NCBI GenBank assembly: GCA_034117945.1
Contig: JAXEOR010000019.1
Span: 1-7,946 of the forward strand
DNA from: SIG438 sp034117945
GTDB lineage: Bacteria > Bacillota > Clostridia > HGM11514
Direction of reading: 5' to 3'
Length of the DNA stretch: 7,946 nt
Position numbers and translations under genes: made by a program. A model generated the notes under the pieces. That model did no database searches and was not told the origin of the DNA. It saw only the letters and a list, made by a program, of their open reading frames with translations. Positions 6,514-7,946 of the stretch are shown here, in pieces. Within the stretch, counting starts at the first letter, position 1; every line of letters begins with the position of its first letter.

Positions 6514-6990
6514 ATGGTGCAAGACTTTGATGAAATATATTCCCAATACTTTTCGGAGATATACAAATTCGTGCTGAGCCTTTGTCAAAATCCGGCATTG
6601 GCAGAAGAAATCACCCAGGAAACGTTTTTCAAGGCTCTGAAAAATATTGATCGCTTCAAAGGAAATTGCAAGCTCAGCACATGGCTGTGTAACATTGCAA
6701 AAAACACCGTTTACAGTCATGCAAAAAAACAAAACAAGCAAGTGGATTATCCTCTTGAAATGCTTCTGTCACAGGAAAACATTGAGGAGCAATTTTCTGA
6801 CCGGGAAACAGCTGACGCCATCCACAAAGTCTTACACAAGCTGAAGGAACCGTATAAGGAGGTGTTTTGGCTGCGGGTCTTCGGAGAGCTGTCCTTTTCT
6901 CAGATTGGAGCGTTATTCGATAAAACCGAGAGCTGGGCGAGAGTGACCTATTACAGAGCGAAAGTATTGATTAAGGAGGAATTACAATGA
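6514..6990 (+). CDS. ECF-type RNA polymerase sigma factor (sigma-70 family)
   Basis: A 158-residue protein, typical of ECF sigma factors, which have only regions 2 and 4. Region 2 spans about 9-70 and includes EEITQETFFKAL (31-42), the RNA polymerase-binding helix, and the FKGNCKLSTWLCNIAKN stretch for -10 recognition. Region 4 spans about 105-155, with LKEPYKEVFWLRVFGELSFS and a helix-turn-helix (IGALFDKTESWARVTYYRAK) for -35 recognition. It would direct polymerase to a stress regulon, with activity held back by the anti-sigma factor encoded next door. AAGGAGGTGAG precedes the start; the ATG at 6514 is only four bases after AGGAGG, while a GTG at codon 2 (6517) has the better seven-base spacing, so the start could shift by one residue. 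The regulon cannot be named from this window. Confidence 0.93.
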   Translation: MVQDFDEIYSQYFSEIYKFVLSLCQNPALAEEITQETFFKALKNIDRFKGNCKLSTWLCNIAKNTVYSHAKKQNKQVDYPLEMLLSQENIEEQFSDRETADAIHKVLHKLKEPYKEVFWLRVFGELSFSQIGALFDKTESWARVTYYRAKVLIKEELQ

Positions 6991-7721
6991 CTTACCCTTG
7001 CGGATTGATTAGAGATTTACTCCCTCTTTATCTGGATGATGTGTGTCAAGAGGACAGTAAACAAGCGGTAGAACAGCACCTATCAGCCTGTGAGAAATGC
7101 AGACAGTACTGCGAATCAATGAAATTTATAGAAGACTTTGCAGAAAAACAACATGACAATTCAGAGGATATGAGATTGGCTGACGGCCTAAAGAGGATAA
7201 AAATGAAAATAAACAAAAAAATCAGGAACATCATCTTATGTTCAGCGGCGGCGGCAGTATTCCTTATTATTGGGTTTAATGCACTGTGTACAGTGCCGAT
7301 AAAAAGCATTGACTTAAAAAATGTTACTGTGTCGGCAGCCGTTTACCCCATCAATGAACTGCCTCATAACCTGGATGTGGATCAAGATTCCGTTACCATA
7401 TCGTTCGGGGAAGCAGATACGAGTGATACCTACCGGATTACAATTCCTGACATGCCAAATGCTAAAATAAATATGACTGAAAACGTAATGGAACACAATG
7501 AATTTGTCACGGTGATTTCCTGGAGCTGCCCTTATCTGATCCGAGAAATCAAATCGGAATATCAGGGTGATACCTTATATGTGACAGCCTTTCAGACAAC
7601 AGTGTTAAATAACAAAGCTCCTGCCAATGTTCAAACAACGCAATCTCTTGAGTTCAAGGAAATCAATCAAATCGTCTTTGTTGAGGAGGACGGAAAGGAA
7701 AAGGTGCTTTGGAGCAAATAA
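6987..7721 (+). CDS. Zinc-finger (zf-HC2) transmembrane anti-sigma factor
   Basis: A 244-residue membrane protein expected to bind and silence the upstream sigma factor until a signal is received. The cytoplasmic N-terminus has the ZAS motif H31-x3-C35-x2-C38 with C5 as likely fourth ligand, and the LLPLYLDD segment usual for these proteins. One membrane helix lies at about 82-101. The outer part (about 102-244) is mostly beta-prone and I do not recognise its family; it is the likely sensor portion. The ATG overlaps the sigma-factor stop as ATGA, with AAGGAGG seven bases upstream, so the pair is translationally coupled, as usual for sigma/anti-sigma operons. No RsgI-like or DUF4179 motif is apparent. 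Activation could be by regulated proteolysis or by ligand binding; the sequence does not say which. Confidence 0.88.
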   Translation: MTYPCGLIRDLLPLYLDDVCQEDSKQAVEQHLSACEKCRQYCESMKFIEDFAEKQHDNSEDMRLADGLKRIKMKINKKIRNIILCSAAAAVFLIIGFNALCTVPIKSIDLKNVTVSAAVYPINELPHNLDVDQDSVTISFGEADTSDTYRITIPDMPNAKINMTENVMEHNEFVTVISWSCPYLIREIKSEYQGDTLYVTAFQTTVLNNKAPANVQTTQSLEFKEINQIVFVEEDGKEKVLWSK

Positions 7722-7774
7722 CCAAAAGCCTATCCCTCGCCCCGGATGTTGCTTAAAACCTTGATAAAGGGGAA

Positions 7775-7805
7775 GGGCTGAAAGCCATAATCTAGCTTTC
7801 AGCCC
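7775..7805 (-). terminator. Perfect 11-bp hairpin between convergent genes, probable leftward terminator
   Basis: The arms GGGCTGAAAGC (7775-7785) and GCTTTCAGCCC (7795-7805) pair fully around a 9-base loop. Read leftward the stem is followed by TTCCCCTTT, an imperfect U tract; read rightward it is followed by A residues, so it suits the leftward partial gene better than the anti-sigma gene. It may still slow polymerase in both directions. No separate terminator is seen for the anti-sigma operon in 7722-7774. Confidence 0.55.
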
Positions 7806-7859
7806 AAAAAAGCTTAAATGAAATGATCTTCGGAGGTGATACAAAACAAGGAATTGCCC

Positions 7860-7946
7860 CTATTGTATGAGGTCGATTGCACTTTGAGGAACATAGGTGT
7901 TGATTCCGTTAAATACGGTAACCCCATCAAGCTTAACCGCTTTCTT
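7860..7946 (-). CDS. C-terminal 28 residues of a leftward gene cut by the window edge
   Basis: Read leftward from the edge, an open frame runs to a TAG stop at 7860-7862. The visible residues end in VFNGINTYVPQSAIDLIQ. The N-G-x-N-TYVP-x-SAI pattern resembles the last strand and helix of stalk or copper-amine-oxidase-N-like domains found in many secreted clostridial proteins. This match is by eye and weak. The frame choice is supported by the plausible protein sequence and by the hairpin about 55 bases downstream. A rightward frame from a GTG at 7836 is also open to the edge, but its product looks random. Confidence 0.5.
   Translation of the reverse strand, partial: KKAVKLDGVTVFNGINTYVPQSAIDLIQ

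Noticed and set aside
7836..7946. Open rightward frame beginning with GTG near a GGAGG sequence at the right edge
   Set aside because: The GTG is part of the GGAGGTG motif itself, so there is no spacing. The translation looks random, while the opposite strand gives a plausible protein end with a stop and a downstream hairpin.

Overview
The window looks like chromosomal DNA of a low-to-mid-GC anaerobic Firmicute of the class Clostridia. The evidence is strong AGGAGG-type ribosome binding sites, TATAAT promoters, a zinc-finger ClpE ATPase, a three-SLH-domain glycoside hydrolase of the YaaH type, and an ECF sigma / zinc-finger anti-sigma pair. Nothing in it looks like a phage, transposon, CRISPR array or rRNA/tRNA gene. 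I cannot name the species.

Left part (1-3928, all leftward): a promoter pointing out of the left edge lies beside the terminator of a GH18 glycosidase. This glycosidase carries three S-layer-homology domains, so it is probably held on the cell wall. Upstream of it is a 345-base gap holding a TATAAT box, a perfect 10-bp palindrome at the expected transcription start, and an intrinsic terminator. This layout would give a transcript of about 100 nt, or an attenuated leader. Further upstream is a two-gene operon: an AraC-type regulator with a cupin-like sensor domain, then, 14 bases after its stop, a membrane-anchored metallophosphoesterase that starts with TTG. In the phosphoesterase the first metal motif reads D-x-Q instead of D-x-H.

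Middle (3929-6457): a short divergent intergenic region has two well-formed back-to-back promoters. The rightward one drives clpE, an unfoldase of the ClpE type (zinc finger, two AAA+ modules, a short UVR-like middle segment and a ClpP-docking loop), followed by a clear terminator.

Right part (6466-7946): an ECF sigma factor and its membrane anti-sigma factor overlap by ATGA. A TGTAAC/GTCTAA element of ECF type precedes them, which suggests autoregulation. A strong 11-bp hairpin separates them from the end of a convergent leftward gene cut by the window edge (28 residues visible, resembling the end of a stalk or copper-amine-oxidase-N-like domain).

How they may act together: most units point to envelope maintenance and stress response (wall-bound glycosidase, outside-facing phosphoesterase, protein quality control, transmembrane stress sigma circuit), but each has its own promoter or terminator. 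I see no single new multi-gene system. The least ordinary items are the hairpin/terminator leader ahead of the GH18 gene, the D-x-Q phosphoesterase tied to an AraC regulator, and the long N-terminal extension of the GH18 protein.
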